Part shown: positions 1-8,688 of the stretch, piece after piece
How positions within the stretch are numbered: the stretch's first letter is position 1
How the letters are laid out: the number at the start of each line of letters is the position of its first letter
Assembly: GCA_002482805.1 (NCBI GenBank)
Contig: DLGR01000019.1
Span: forward strand, 23,011-87,010
Source of the DNA: Micavibrio sp. UBA7689
GTDB lineage: Bacteria; Pseudomonadota; Alphaproteobacteria; Micavibrionales; Micavibrionaceae
Length of the DNA: 64,000 bases
Reading direction: 5' to 3'
Translations under genes and position numbers: made by a program
The notes under the pieces: model-generated
What the model was told of the DNA's origin: nothing
Seen by the model: the letters and a program-made list of their open reading frames with translations, nothing else
Databases searched by the model: none

Positions 1-821
1 TAGACCGAACGCCCTTCCATAAAGGAATCAGGACGGGCGAAATACACATATTCGAAAATGCAAAAACGTTTGTGTTTGGTTTTAAAAGGCCAGACCGTGC
101 GCATGCCTTTTTTGTCAATCACAACCATTTCGCCGGGTTCGATGTCGCGCACGAATTCCGCGCCGATGATATCCAGCGCGCAGGTTTCGGATGTCAGGAT
201 GTACGAGCCGCCGAGTTTGCCGAGGCACAGCGGGCGGATGCCGTACGGGTCACGCAAACCGATCAGCATATCCGACGTCACGGCGACGAGCGAATATGCG
301 CCTATAATTTCGTTGGCGGCGGCGGCGAGTTTATCGATCGCATTCTCTTTCAACGATACGGCCATCAGATGCACGATAACTTCCGTGTCGGATGAAGATT
401 GAAACAGCGAGCCTTTGTTTACCAGCTCTTCACGGATCGCGGCGGCGTTGGTCAGGTTGCCGTTGTGCGCAACGGCGAAACCGCCCAGCGCAAGGTCGGC
501 ATAGATAGGCTGCACGTTGCGCAAGCTCGCTTCGCCCGTGGTGGAATAACGGTTGTGACCGATGGCGGCGTGACCTTTCAAACGCTCGATGACTTTTTCT
601 TTGGAAAAGGTCGCATCCACCAAACCCATGGCCTTGTGTGTGTAGAAATCCGTACCGTCCCAGGAAACGATACCCGCCGCTTCCTGACCTCTGTGCTGGA
701 GAGCGTGAAGGCCGAGGGCGGTCATCGCCGCGCTTTCGGGGTGACCGAATATGCCGAACACGCCGCATTCTTCATGCAACTTGTCGTCATCAAAGGGATT
801 CGTACTCAGATCGTCAATCAT
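1..821 (-). CDS. purF: Amidophosphoribosyltransferase, N-terminal part (cut by window edge)
   Basis: This enzyme catalyses the first committed step of purine synthesis, PRPP plus glutamine to phosphoribosylamine. About 273 codons are present and the rest lies beyond position 1. The start is the ATG at 819-821. The sequence reads MIDDLSTNPF..., then EECGVFGIFG with Cys19 as the expected N-terminal nucleophile. An 18-residue propeptide would therefore have to be removed, as in the Bacillus subtilis type of PurF. The glutaminase motifs HNRYSTTGEAS and AHNGNLTNA follow, and near the edge YVYFARPDS is seen. The start overlaps the cvpA stop by 8 bases, which suggests translational coupling. purF downstream of cvpA is a classic bacterial arrangement. 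Confidence 0.96.
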   Translation of the reverse strand, partial: MIDDLSTNPFDDDKLHEECGVFGIFGHPESAAMTALGLHALQHRGQEAAGIVSWDGTDFYTHKAMGLVDATFSKEKVIERLKGHAAIGHNRYSTTGEASLRNVQPIYADLALGGFAVAHNGNLTNAAAIREELVNKGSLFQSSSDTEVIVHLMAVSLKENAIDKLAAAANEIIGAYSLVAVTSDMLIGLRDPYGIRPLCLGKLGGSYILTSETCALDIIGAEFVRDIEPGEMVVIDKKGMRTVWPFKTKHKRFCIFEYVYFARPDSFMEGRSV

Positions 822-1524
822 TGGTCACCGGTTCGTTGAACAGTTTATCCAGTCTTTCCCGTTCCTGTTCGTCATAGCCTTCTTTCTCCACCTTGGGAGC
901 TTCAGGTTCTTTTTTCTTGCCGCCACCGAGCAAATCCTGCTCTTCGAGTTTTTGTTTGATCAGATCGCCCGCATCTTCGGTTGCTTCACCGGCTTTCTTC
1001 TCGACATCTTCGGATTCAGGCAGATATTGCGCCATGGTGGCCGAGATTTTTTCGATAAAGTAATGCGTGCGGCTTTCCTTGAAAAATTCTTCCTTGCGTT
1101 CCTTGTTCATCATCAGGTGGAACGGCATGTACACCAGCGCCAGAAGCACCAGAGCGCGCGCCACGCCGAAGATAACCCCCAAAGTGCGGTCCACAGGACC
1201 CAGACCCACGGCTTTGGCGGCACCCGCCATGATATGGCTTAAAACAGATAGAACGATCACGACCGCGATAAAGATGACACCATAGGTGGTGGCATCGGCC
1301 ACGATTTCCATAGGGATCATATCGAAAAGCTTTTCGCTTTCTTTGCCTTCGACAACGCCGAACCATTCGCGGACCGTGGGAGCGATGGAGGGGCCTACGA
1401 AAACGGCGGCCAATATGCCGCCGACAACCCCTGCTATGGTAAGAACTTCGCGAATGAATCCGCGCATGAAGGATATCAGGGCGGAAGAGATGACAACGAG
1501 GCCAACGATGATGTCTATAATCAT
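814..1524 (-). CDS. cvpA: CvpA family inner-membrane protein
   Basis: This CvpA (colicin V production) family protein has about 236 residues. Four hydrophobic segments fill roughly the first 150 residues (MIIDIIVGLVV..., IAGVVGGILAAVFVG, TYGVIFIAVVIVLSVL, VARALVLLALVYM). A charged, Lys/Glu-rich cytoplasmic tail of about 80 residues follows; it is longer than in Escherichia coli CvpA. I chose the ATG at 1524 because the family starts directly with this first helix. An alternative TTG at 1560 has an AAGGA ribosome site and would add 12 residues. It lies between radA and purF in one operon. The family is linked to purF transcription, but its biochemical role is not settled. Confidence 0.88.
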   Translation of the reverse strand: MIIDIIVGLVVISSALISFMRGFIREVLTIAGVVGGILAAVFVGPSIAPTVREWFGVVEGKESEKLFDMIPMEIVADATTYGVIFIAVVIVLSVLSHIMAGAAKAVGLGPVDRTLGVIFGVARALVLLALVYMPFHLMMNKERKEEFFKESRTHYFIEKISATMAQYLPESEDVEKKAGEATEDAGDLIKQKLEEQDLLGGGKKKEPEAPKVEKEGYDEQERERLDKLFNEPVTND

Positions 1525-1599
1525 GCCCTGATAGATAGGCAAAAGGCGGGTTAAATGCAAGGAAATCCTTCGGATTTCCGGTGCTTATCAGCCGCCTGT

Positions 1600-3000
1600 T
1601 CAGCCATAGGTTTTGAAGGGCTGTTTCCCCGCGAACTGCCGCGCCAGATCTTCCAGATGGGTTATTTCCTCGACCTTTAAACCTTCGATTTTCGCAGGGG
1701 CTATCCCCTTCTTGCTGAGCTTTTCGGGAATGACGGCGCGGTCGAACCCCAGCTTGGCGGCTTCCTTCAAACGAACATCGGGCTGGGACACGGAACGGAT
1801 TTCCCCCGCAAGCCCGACCTCGCCAAAAAATACCGTGTTGCCCGGAACGGGAATATTGGATTGCGAGGACAGCAAAGCCGCCGCCACGGCCAAGTCGGCC
1901 GCGGGTTCGGAAATACGGATACCACCCGCGATGTTCAGGAAAATATCGGAAGACGATAACGTCACACCACAACGTGCTTCAAGCACCGCGAGCACCATGG
2001 CAAGACGATTGGAATCCCACCCGATCACCGCACGGCGCGGCGTGCCCAAAGTGGATTGCGCGACCAAAGCCTGCACCTCCACCAAGACGGGGCGTGTGCC
2101 TTCAAGACCCGCGAGCACGGCACTTCCCGCAATATTGTTCTGACGCTGCGCCAAGAAAAGTGCGGAAGGATTGGGCACTTCGACCAAACCTTCATTGGCC
2201 ATTTCGAACACGCCGATTTCATCGGTGGGTCCGAAACGGTTTTTGACGGTGCGCAAAATGCGGAATTGGTGGCCGCGGTCGCCTTCGAAATACAATACCG
2301 CATCGACCATATGTTCAAGCACACGCGGACCGGCGATCTGGCCCTCTTTCGTGACATGCCCTACGAACAAAATCACAATGCCGCGTTTTTTCGCAACGCG
2401 GATCAGTTCCTGCGTGCAAGTGCGCACTTGTGTGACCGTGCCCGGCGCGGATTCGACCGTATCGACATACATGGTTTGAATGGAATCGATAACGATCAAA
2501 TCCATCGGATCGGATTCCATACTCGCGACGATATCGCGGACAGATGTGGCGGATGCCAGTGCGACAGGAGCCTTGTCCAGACCGAGGCGTCGAGCTCTAA
2601 GGCGCACCTGGTCAACCGCTTCCTCGCCGGAAACGTAAAGACATGTCTTACCGGCATCCGCAAGCTTGCAAACAACCTGTAAAAGTAATGTAGATTTTCC
2701 TATGCCGGGATCGCCGCCGATCAAAATCGCGGAACCCGGAACCATGCCGCCGCCCGTGACGCGGTCATATTCTGCCATGCCAGAAACATGGCGCGGGACG
2801 TTATTATTGCTCTCGCCTTTCAAGCTCACCAGTTCCAGCGATTTGCCTCTGCGCCCTTGTCCCAGCCCCTTGGGCGCAGACTCTTGCTGCTTCTCTTCGA
2901 CAATGCTGTTCCATTCATTGCAGGCCTCGCATTTGCCGCCCCACTGGGAAGTGACGGAACCGCAAGACTGGCAGACATAGGATTTTTTGACTTTGGCCAT
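1600..3000 (-). CDS. radA: DNA repair protein RadA (Sms)
   Basis: RadA is a RecA-like branch-migration ATPase that acts in recombination and repair. The 466-residue protein has the usual length. A C4 zinc finger is formed by Cys10, Cys13, Cys24 and Cys27. The Walker A motif GGDPGIGKST lies at about 95-104, followed by a Walker B region (LIVIDSIQ). The RadA-specific KNRFG motif occurs in TVKNRFGPTDEIG. The C-terminal part resembles the Lon protease domain (AGGIRISEPAADLAVAAALL). It is first in the operon radA-cvpA-purF, with the cvpA start about 75 bases beyond its stop. The ATG at 2998-3000 begins directly with the zinc-finger region, as in the family. Confidence 0.97.
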   Translation of the reverse strand: MAKVKKSYVCQSCGSVTSQWGGKCEACNEWNSIVEEKQQESAPKGLGQGRRGKSLELVSLKGESNNNVPRHVSGMAEYDRVTGGGMVPGSAILIGGDPGIGKSTLLLQVVCKLADAGKTCLYVSGEEAVDQVRLRARRLGLDKAPVALASATSVRDIVASMESDPMDLIVIDSIQTMYVDTVESAPGTVTQVRTCTQELIRVAKKRGIVILFVGHVTKEGQIAGPRVLEHMVDAVLYFEGDRGHQFRILRTVKNRFGPTDEIGVFEMANEGLVEVPNPSALFLAQRQNNIAGSAVLAGLEGTRPVLVEVQALVAQSTLGTPRRAVIGWDSNRLAMVLAVLEARCGVTLSSSDIFLNIAGGIRISEPAADLAVAAALLSSQSNIPVPGNTVFFGEVGLAGEIRSVSQPDVRLKEAAKLGFDRAVIPEKLSKKGIAPAKIEGLKVEEITHLEDLARQFAGKQPFKTYG

Positions 3001-3175
3001 TTTTAATTATTTCAATGGGTTAACTTTATATCTATTAGTTCGTTTGCTGGTTTTTTATCCGTTGGGGCCTTTTCCGCCCCCTCAAAACTGATAAGAACAA
3101 ACATAGAACACTTTGCCCTCTTTGCCAAGGCCCTTCTTTCATGACTTTGCCGTTTTTGCGCGGTAATGTGCGGGC

Positions 3176-4057
3176 ATGAAAAAGCCGGTCCTTTTTTTAG
3201 CCCTTTTGATGATCGCCCTTCCCGCCTGCGCGGAAACGCGCCTCGAGAAATTCCGCGAAACGCGCGAACACCGCGCGGAGGCGAAAAAACTCCTCAACCA
3301 AAAACCGCAAGGCGTAATCTTCGATAGTTTTGAAGGCCGTGAAATCCTCGTCCATGTCGCGCCGAACGCGCGCCCCGCAAACCGCGCAATGGTCGTCGTC
3401 CTGCACGGCGGCATGGGCAATGCCAACCACATCCACAATGTTTCGGGCATGAACGAGGCGGCGGACGAAGGCGGATTCATCGTCGTCTATCTGAACGGAT
3501 CGAAAGCATCGAAACGCCTCGGCGATGAATATCACGCATGGAACGCGGGCGGCGGATGCTGCGGCCAGCCGTTCCAAACCAATGTCGATGACATAGGATA
3601 TATAACCCGCGCCATCGATTATCTGGCCGTGAAATACAACGTGGACAAGAAACAGGTGTTTGGAATGGGACATTCCAACGGCGCGATGATGACATCGCTC
3701 CTTATGTGCAAGACATACCTGTATCAGGCCATTATACCGATTTCAGGGCCGCTCAATATCGACGCGCAAAGCTGCCCGCCCGCCTATCACAAAAAGATTC
3801 TGGCGATCCACGGCACGGCGGATGAAAACGTACCCATCGATGGCGGCAAAGGCACCAAAGGCATCACGGATATCGATTACAAATCCCAATCCTATGCCAA
3901 AGGCGCGTTCGAGGAATCCAGCGCCACATACACGATAGACGCCCTTCCCGGCGTGGATCATAATCTGGAACATATTCGCGATTACATGTTCAAACGCGAT
4001 GGAAGAACTTTGGGGCAGAGCGCCGCGTTGTTTTTCGGCCTCGCACCCAAACAATAA
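3176..4057 (+). CDS. Feruloyl esterase / PHB-depolymerase-like lipoprotein
   Basis: This exported alpha/beta hydrolase of the LpqC / polyhydroxybutyrate depolymerase type has 293 residues. The N-terminus carries a signal peptide with a possible lipobox, LPAC, at Cys18. The catalytic triad is visible: nucleophile Ser167 in GMGHSNGAM, Asp216 in HGTADENVP and His262 in GVDHNLEH. An oxyanion-type HGGMGN lies near residue 78. A Cys-Cys pair (GGGCCGQPF) around residue 128 is typical of this family. Family members cleave ester bonds in polyesters or in feruloylated sugars; the substrate here cannot be read from sequence. It is the first gene of a tight cluster with the ABC exporter that starts 16 bases downstream. 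Confidence 0.85.
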   Translation: MKKPVLFLALLMIALPACAETRLEKFRETREHRAEAKKLLNQKPQGVIFDSFEGREILVHVAPNARPANRAMVVVLHGGMGNANHIHNVSGMNEAADEGGFIVVYLNGSKASKRLGDEYHAWNAGGGCCGQPFQTNVDDIGYITRAIDYLAVKYNVDKKQVFGMGHSNGAMMTSLLMCKTYLYQAIIPISGPLNIDAQSCPPAYHKKILAIHGTADENVPIDGGKGTKGITDIDYKSQSYAKGAFEESSATYTIDALPGVDHNLEHIRDYMFKRDGRTLGQSAALFFGLAPKQ

Positions 4058-4073
4058 GGCCCCCAAGGAATAG

Positions 4074-5111
4074 ATGATGAAAAAACTGGTTATAGTTTTG
4101 GTTTTGATTGCGGCAGCAGCGGTCGCTTTCTGGTTTTTCAATCCCGCCAAGGCGAAAGACGTGGAAACCGTATCGCCCGTCAACGCCCCCGCCGTGCAGG
4201 CCGTATATGCCACGGGCACGGTCGAGGCCAGCCGTATGATCCCCATCTCCCCCAAAATCGGCGCACGCCTTATGCGCCTCGATGTTGATGAAGGCAGCCG
4301 CGTGGAAGCAGGGCAAGTTCTGGCGCAACTTGAAGACGCCGACACGCAGGAAAATTTGAAAGACCTGCAAGCCAAGCTGGATCTCGCCTCCAAAGATTTG
4401 GCGCGCGCGCAAAAACTTTCCAAAAGCGGTGCGATCGCCAAAGAAGCATTGGACCAAGCCAGCGCGGCGTATAAATCGGCATCCGCATCCGTGGACCGCA
4501 CCAAGGCGGAACTGAGCTACCTCCAACTGATCGCGCCCGAGGCAGGCACCATCATCCGCCGTGACGGCGAGATCGGCGAGATGATCGCGCTCGGCACGCC
4601 TGTGTTCTGGATCACGGGCGGCGATGATTTGCGCATAGAAACCGAAGTGGACGAAGAAGATATCGGCCTCGTCCAGCCCAATCAAAAAGTCGTGATCTCC
4701 GCCGACGCCTTCACGCAAAAAACATTCGAAGGCACGGTGCAATCCATCACGCCCAAGGGCGACCCCGTGGCACGTTCCTACCGCGTGCGCGTGACATTGG
4801 GCGCGGACACGCCGCTGATGATCGGCATGACGGCGGAAACCAATATCATCACGCAGGAAAAAGATTCCGCATTGATGATCCCCGCCACCGCCATATCCCA
4901 AGGCAAGGTTTTGAAAATTGGCGGCGGCAAGGCAACAGATACGCCTGTCAAAATCGGCATTAAAACACCGCAGGCCGTGGAAATCCTCGAAGGCGTACGC
5001 CCAGAAGACAAGATCGCGCTGAAATATGACGGGGGGCTTTTGGAAGAAGGGCATATCAAGGCCAAGCAAAAAGACTGGACGCCGACCAGCATAAAAACCA
5101 CGGGGCCATGA
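4074..5111 (+). CDS. Periplasmic adaptor subunit of ABC exporter (HlyD/MacA-like)
   Basis: This 345-residue membrane fusion protein has one N-terminal hydrophobic anchor (residues 3-22). A biotinyl-lipoyl-like segment (IGARLMRLDVDEGSRVEAGQ) follows, then an alpha-helical hairpin (about residues 85-145). The second lipoyl half (APEAGTIIRRDGEIGEM) and a beta-barrel domain come next (EVDEEDIGLVQPNQKVVISA). Such proteins bridge an inner-membrane ABC transporter to an outer-membrane channel. The stop overlaps the permease start by 4 bases (5108-5111), so this gene, the permease and the ATPase form one translationally coupled unit. No outer-membrane TolC-like gene is present in the window. Confidence 0.9.
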   Translation: MMKKLVIVLVLIAAAAVAFWFFNPAKAKDVETVSPVNAPAVQAVYATGTVEASRMIPISPKIGARLMRLDVDEGSRVEAGQVLAQLEDADTQENLKDLQAKLDLASKDLARAQKLSKSGAIAKEALDQASAAYKSASASVDRTKAELSYLQLIAPEAGTIIRRDGEIGEMIALGTPVFWITGGDDLRIETEVDEEDIGLVQPNQKVVISADAFTQKTFEGTVQSITPKGDPVARSYRVRVTLGADTPLMIGMTAETNIITQEKDSALMIPATAISQGKVLKIGGGKATDTPVKIGIKTPQAVEILEGVRPEDKIALKYDGGLLEEGHIKAKQKDWTPTSIKTTGP

Positions 5112-6352
5112 GCATATTTTTCAGCATCGCCGTAAGACATATTCTGTCACGCAAGCGGCAAAGCTTCGTATCGCTGCTCGGCATCATCATCGGTGTAGCG
5201 TTCTTCCTCGCCATTTCTTCGCTCATGCAAGGCTCGCAGAACGATTTCATCAAACGTTTGATCGACAATTCCCCGCACATATCCGTGCATGACGAATACC
5301 GCAACGCCAAGGAACAGCCGGTTCAAAAATTGTACAAGGACCGCGTGGTGGAATTGCGTTCCATTCAGCCGCTCCCCGAAACGCGCGGCATCCGCGGCTA
5401 CAAACAGGTGGTGGAAGATTTGAAACGCCGCCCGGGCGTGCGCGCATCTGCCACGCTGACGGGACAGGCTATTTTGAACTACGCAGGCCGCGACAATTCC
5501 ATCGTGCTCAACGGGATGATCCCCGCCGATATGAAGGACCTCACCACCGTCGAGGAAAACATGATCGACGGTTCGGTGGATGATCTGATTTCCAACCGCA
5601 ACGGCGTGATCGTCGGCGCGGAATTGTGCCGGCGCCTGATGCTGGAACGCGGCGACAACATCACGCTCACGGCCAGCACAGGACAGGTGCGCACGTTTAA
5701 AATTGTCGGGATATTCCGCACGGGAAGCCTTGATTACGACGACAAACAGGCCTTCACCGACATCAAGCGCGTGCAGGCGATGATGAACAAATCCAACCGC
5801 GCCAACACCATCATTATAAAGATGGATGATTCATCAAAGGCGCAGAAATTGGCCGACGAGGTAGAAGCCGCCACGGGATACAAATCCGTGTCATGGCAGG
5901 AAGCGAGCGAGGATATCATGAGCACACTCGCCATCCGCAACGTCATTATGTACACAGTGGTGTCCGCGGTTCTGCTCGTCGCCGCGTTCGGAATTTACAA
6001 CATCATCTTTACAATCATCATGGAAAAACAAAAGGACATCGCGATTCTGAAATCCATGGGCTTCCTCGCGGGTGACATCCAATGGATATTCATCATTCAG
6101 GGCTGCATCCTCGGCGTGGCGGGCGTTATATTCGGCCTTCCGCTCGGTTGTTGCCTGATGCTGGCGCTCGAGCAGATCACGTTCGAACCGCCGGGCGTAT
6201 CCGAACCCATTCAAATGCCGATAGACTGGTCCGCGCCGCAATTCTTTATCGCGGGCGCGTTCGCGTTTTTTGCAGCTGTGCTCGCTTCCTACCTTCCCGC
6301 CAAAAAAGGCGCGAGCGTCATGCCCGTACAGATTTTGCGGGGTGGACAATGA
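5108..6352 (+). CDS. ABC transporter permease (MacB/LolC-like, FtsX domain)
   Basis: This 414-residue permease has the MacB/LolC layout. One transmembrane helix lies near residues 18-40 (FVSLLGIIIGVAFFLAISSL). A large periplasmic MacB_PCD domain of about 230 residues follows. Three C-terminal FtsX-type helices come last (about residues 280-400), including VVSAVLLVAAFGIYNIIF and FFIAGAFAFFAAVLASYLPA. The cytoplasmic loop KQKDIAILKSMGF matches the conserved coupling helix of this family. The family carries substrates such as lipoproteins, macrolides or peptides by mechanotransmission; the substrate here is unknown. The stop overlaps the ATPase start in an ATGA junction (6349-6352). Confidence 0.92.
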   Translation: MSIFFSIAVRHILSRKRQSFVSLLGIIIGVAFFLAISSLMQGSQNDFIKRLIDNSPHISVHDEYRNAKEQPVQKLYKDRVVELRSIQPLPETRGIRGYKQVVEDLKRRPGVRASATLTGQAILNYAGRDNSIVLNGMIPADMKDLTTVEENMIDGSVDDLISNRNGVIVGAELCRRLMLERGDNITLTASTGQVRTFKIVGIFRTGSLDYDDKQAFTDIKRVQAMMNKSNRANTIIIKMDDSSKAQKLADEVEAATGYKSVSWQEASEDIMSTLAIRNVIMYTVVSAVLLVAAFGIYNIIFTIIMEKQKDIAILKSMGFLAGDIQWIFIIQGCILGVAGVIFGLPLGCCLMLALEQITFEPPGVSEPIQMPIDWSAPQFFIAGAFAFFAAVLASYLPAKKGASVMPVQILRGGQ

Positions 6353-7029
6353 GCATTCTGATGTCAGTACGGGATGTCACTCGTACCTTGTTGGGTGAAG
6401 AGATTGAAGTCACGCTGGTCAAAAACGCATCCCTCGATATCGAAACCGAACATTTCACGGCGATCACGGGACCTTCGGGTTCGGGGAAATCATCGCTGCT
6501 ATATCTGCTCGGCCTCCTTGATCGACCCACGAGCGGCACGATCAATATGCTCGGCACGGAAACCACGCAATTGAGCGAAAACGATCTGGCGCAGTTCCGC
6601 CTCGAAAAACTCGGCTTTATCTTCCAGTTTCACTTTTTGCTCCCCGAATTCACGGCCATGGAAAATGTGCGCCTGCCCATGCAAAAACTCGGCAAACTGT
6701 CCGTGAAAGAACAAACGGAAAAAGCCGTGGCGTTGCTGGAAAGCGTCGGCCTCCACGACCAGATCAAGAAACTGCCCAAACAGATGTCCGGCGGGCAATG
6801 CCAGCGTGTAGCCATCGCCCGTGCGCTCGCCAACGATCCGGCGCTCGTGCTGGCGGATGAACCTACGGGAAATCTCGATACCCATTCCGCCGCGACTGTG
6901 CAGCAGATATTGCGCGATATTGCCCATACCGAAGGCCGCGCTGTGGTCGCCGTCACGCACGACGAACATTTCGCAGCTGTGGCGGACAAGCGCATCCATA
7001 TTGTGGATGGCAGAATTCAAGGAAATTGA
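6349..7029 (+). CDS. ABC transporter ATP-binding protein (LolD/MacB-like)
   Basis: This 226-residue ATPase powers the preceding permease. The Walker A motif is GPSGSGKSS (residues 41-49). The Q-loop region is IFQFHFLLPEF, very like LolD. The signature is MSGGQ (146-150), with Met in place of the usual Leu. The Walker B segment is LVLADEPTG (166-174), and the switch His is in VAVTHDEH. I placed the start at the ATG at 6349 because it overlaps the permease stop; a longer upstream reading of the same frame lies inside the permease gene. The gene ends 3 bases from the convergent ung gene, leaving no room for a separate terminator. Confidence 0.94.
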   Translation: MSILMSVRDVTRTLLGEEIEVTLVKNASLDIETEHFTAITGPSGSGKSSLLYLLGLLDRPTSGTINMLGTETTQLSENDLAQFRLEKLGFIFQFHFLLPEFTAMENVRLPMQKLGKLSVKEQTEKAVALLESVGLHDQIKKLPKQMSGGQCQRVAIARALANDPALVLADEPTGNLDTHSAATVQQILRDIAHTEGRAVVAVTHDEHFAAVADKRIHIVDGRIQGN

Positions 7030-7032
7030 GAC

Positions 7033-7710
7033 TTAGAGCTTGGTCCAGTCAATAGGCGTGCGGCCGTGTTTTTCAAGGTATTCATTGGCCTTTTTGAAGT
7101 GGCCGTTGCCGAGAAATCCGCGATGCGCCGATAACGGTGATGGGTGCGGCGATTCCAGAACCAGATGTTTCGCGCGGTCGATGAACGCACCTTTTTTCTG
7201 CGCGTAGGAACCCCATAACAAAAACACGACAGGTTCTTTTTTCTCGTTCACGGCGCGTATGACCGCATCGGTGAATTCTTCCCAGCCGCGCTTTTGATGC
7301 GAGCCCGCCATGTTCGCCTGCACGGTCAGCATGGCATTCAAAAGCAATACGCCCTGTTTCGCCCAGGATGTCAGATCACCGGTGCGTGGCATTTTCACGC
7401 CGTATTCGGATTCGATTTCCTTGTAGATATTTATAAGAGACGGCGGCGGCGGAACGCCGATGGGCACGGAAAAACTTAAGCCATGCGCTTGACCCTCACC
7501 GTGATAGGGGTCTTGGCCTATGATGACGACCTTGATGTCATCAAACCGCGTGGTGTTCATGGCGTTGAAAATATCCGCGCCTTTGGGATACACGGTTTTG
7601 CCTGCGGATTTTTCCGCCGCGAGAAATTCTTTCAATTTCTGCATATACGGTTTTTCGAATTCAGGCTCCAGATATGCGAGCCAGTCTTTTTCGAGTTTTA
7701 TGGCGGACAT
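7033..7710 (-). CDS. ung: Uracil-DNA glycosylase, family 1
   Basis: Ung removes uracil from DNA to start base-excision repair. The 225-residue protein has the normal family 1 length. The water-activating motif GQDPYH is at residues 65-70 with catalytic Asp67. The uracil-binding stretch LLLNAMLTV is near 121-129, and the minor-groove loop HPSPLSAHRG starts at His189. Its promoter side (7711-7728) now faces an inserted gene. The 22-bp repeat at 7729-7750 indicates that the 3' end of the heparinase gene once lay about 17 bases upstream, so ung probably was, or still is, co-transcribed with the heparinase operon. Confidence 0.96.
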   Translation of the reverse strand: MSAIKLEKDWLAYLEPEFEKPYMQKLKEFLAAEKSAGKTVYPKGADIFNAMNTTRFDDIKVVIIGQDPYHGEGQAHGLSFSVPIGVPPPPSLINIYKEIESEYGVKMPRTGDLTSWAKQGVLLLNAMLTVQANMAGSHQKRGWEEFTDAVIRAVNEKKEPVVFLLWGSYAQKKGAFIDRAKHLVLESPHPSPLSAHRGFLGNGHFKKANEYLEKHGRTPIDWTKL

Positions 7711-7728
7711 GGAAAGAATATGGGTTAG

Positions 7729-7750
7729 AGCAATTCTCTTTGCAAGGCCC
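7729..7750. repeat. Direct repeat copy A (22 bp), downstream flank of the inserted gene
   Basis: These 22 bases recur exactly at 8693-8714. On the minus strand the copy encodes A-L-Q-R-E-L-L followed by a stop, which is the C-terminus of the heparinase gene whose functional copy ends at 8689. It therefore looks like the original 3' end of that gene, left behind when the gene at 7750-8682 was inserted. The last base overlaps the stop codon of that gene. Confidence 0.9.
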
Positions 7751-8682
7751 TAAAATGCGATATCCGCCCTGATCGGGTAGTGATCGGAACCCACGGAAGG
7801 GAGGACACCAAAATCTGCGGCCTTTATATTTTTGGCCATGAAATGGTCAATCTGAAGTGCCAAAAACGGTTTATTCCTTGGCCATGTATACGCAAAACCA
7901 AGCGGATTAATCCTATCAAAGCCTGCGTCAATCAGAGGTTTCATAGCAGATGACCAAAGCGTTGCGTTAAAATCACCTGTAACGATAACAGGATTTTTTG
8001 ATTTCATACCTATATATGCAGCTTCCTCAATGTATGAGCGATTCTCACTCATGTAGCTTATTGATACCGGTGGCACCGGATGAACCCCGATCACCGTAAA
8101 TTCATTAAAGTTCATTATAATCATAGGGACTTTACCGTTAGTCACAATTTTAACTTCGCCTTCAAACGGCCTTTTCGAATAAGCCGCCATGCCAAAATTG
8201 TCTGCCCTCGGAAATTTAATGCTATAGGCATATTGCTCACCGAATTTGAAATTCTCCACCCAAGCATCGGTCACTTCACTGAATACTAGAACATCAGGAT
8301 TTTCTCTTGCCACCATATCTCTTACAGCTTGATAATCGGTATTCGCACCCAAAACATTGGCCGACACGATGGAAACCGAGACAGGCTTATCTTCTTTCAG
8401 GGAAGGAATGCCCAAAGTCTGATACAAACTCCAGCCGAGAGCCCCTATGTTCAAAATTAAAACAGCAGCAACAACAGCCCATATAATTAGCTTTTGGTCT
8501 TTTAAAAACAAAAGAATAGCACCGCAAAAAATAGCGCCAAACACAGCGTGAGGACGGAAGTGGTTGAACAAATCAAGTAAAGGTATGAGAGCTTGGAAAA
8601 AGCCTAATAGGCTACATACTGCGATAATCCAAATGCCAGACCGAGTATCTTTTATCAAAAAATTTCGATGGCTCTCATTCAT
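7750..8682 (-). CDS. Membrane-anchored endonuclease/exonuclease/phosphatase family protein
   Basis: This 310-residue protein has three N-terminal hydrophobic segments (about residues 15-100). An exo-endo-phosphatase domain follows, probably facing the periplasm. Visible motifs are VSANVLGAN, PDVLVFSEV, VIGVHPV, VTGDFNATLWS and the terminal GSDHYPI, which supply the metal and catalytic Asn/Glu/Asp/His residues of the fold. The substrate could be a nucleic acid or a phosphoester and cannot be told from sequence. The gene is clearly more A+T-rich than its neighbours: the 60-base lines at 8401 and 8461 hold 27 and 20 G+C. It is bracketed by a perfect 22-bp direct repeat, which points to acquisition by insertion. 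Confidence 0.88.
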   Translation of the reverse strand: MNESHRNFLIKDTRSGIWIIAVCSLLGFFQALIPLLDLFNHFRPHAVFGAIFCGAILLFLKDQKLIIWAVVAAVLILNIGALGWSLYQTLGIPSLKEDKPVSVSIVSANVLGANTDYQAVRDMVARENPDVLVFSEVTDAWVENFKFGEQYAYSIKFPRADNFGMAAYSKRPFEGEVKIVTNGKVPMIIMNFNEFTVIGVHPVPPVSISYMSENRSYIEEAAYIGMKSKNPVIVTGDFNATLWSSAMKPLIDAGFDRINPLGFAYTWPRNKPFLALQIDHFMAKNIKAADFGVLPSVGSDHYPIRADIAF

Positions 8683-8688
8683 GAGGGA

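Noticed and set aside
3743..5069. Long antisense frames opposite the esterase and adaptor genes
   Set aside because: They are shadows of well-supported genes on plus; their composition is typical of reverse reading.
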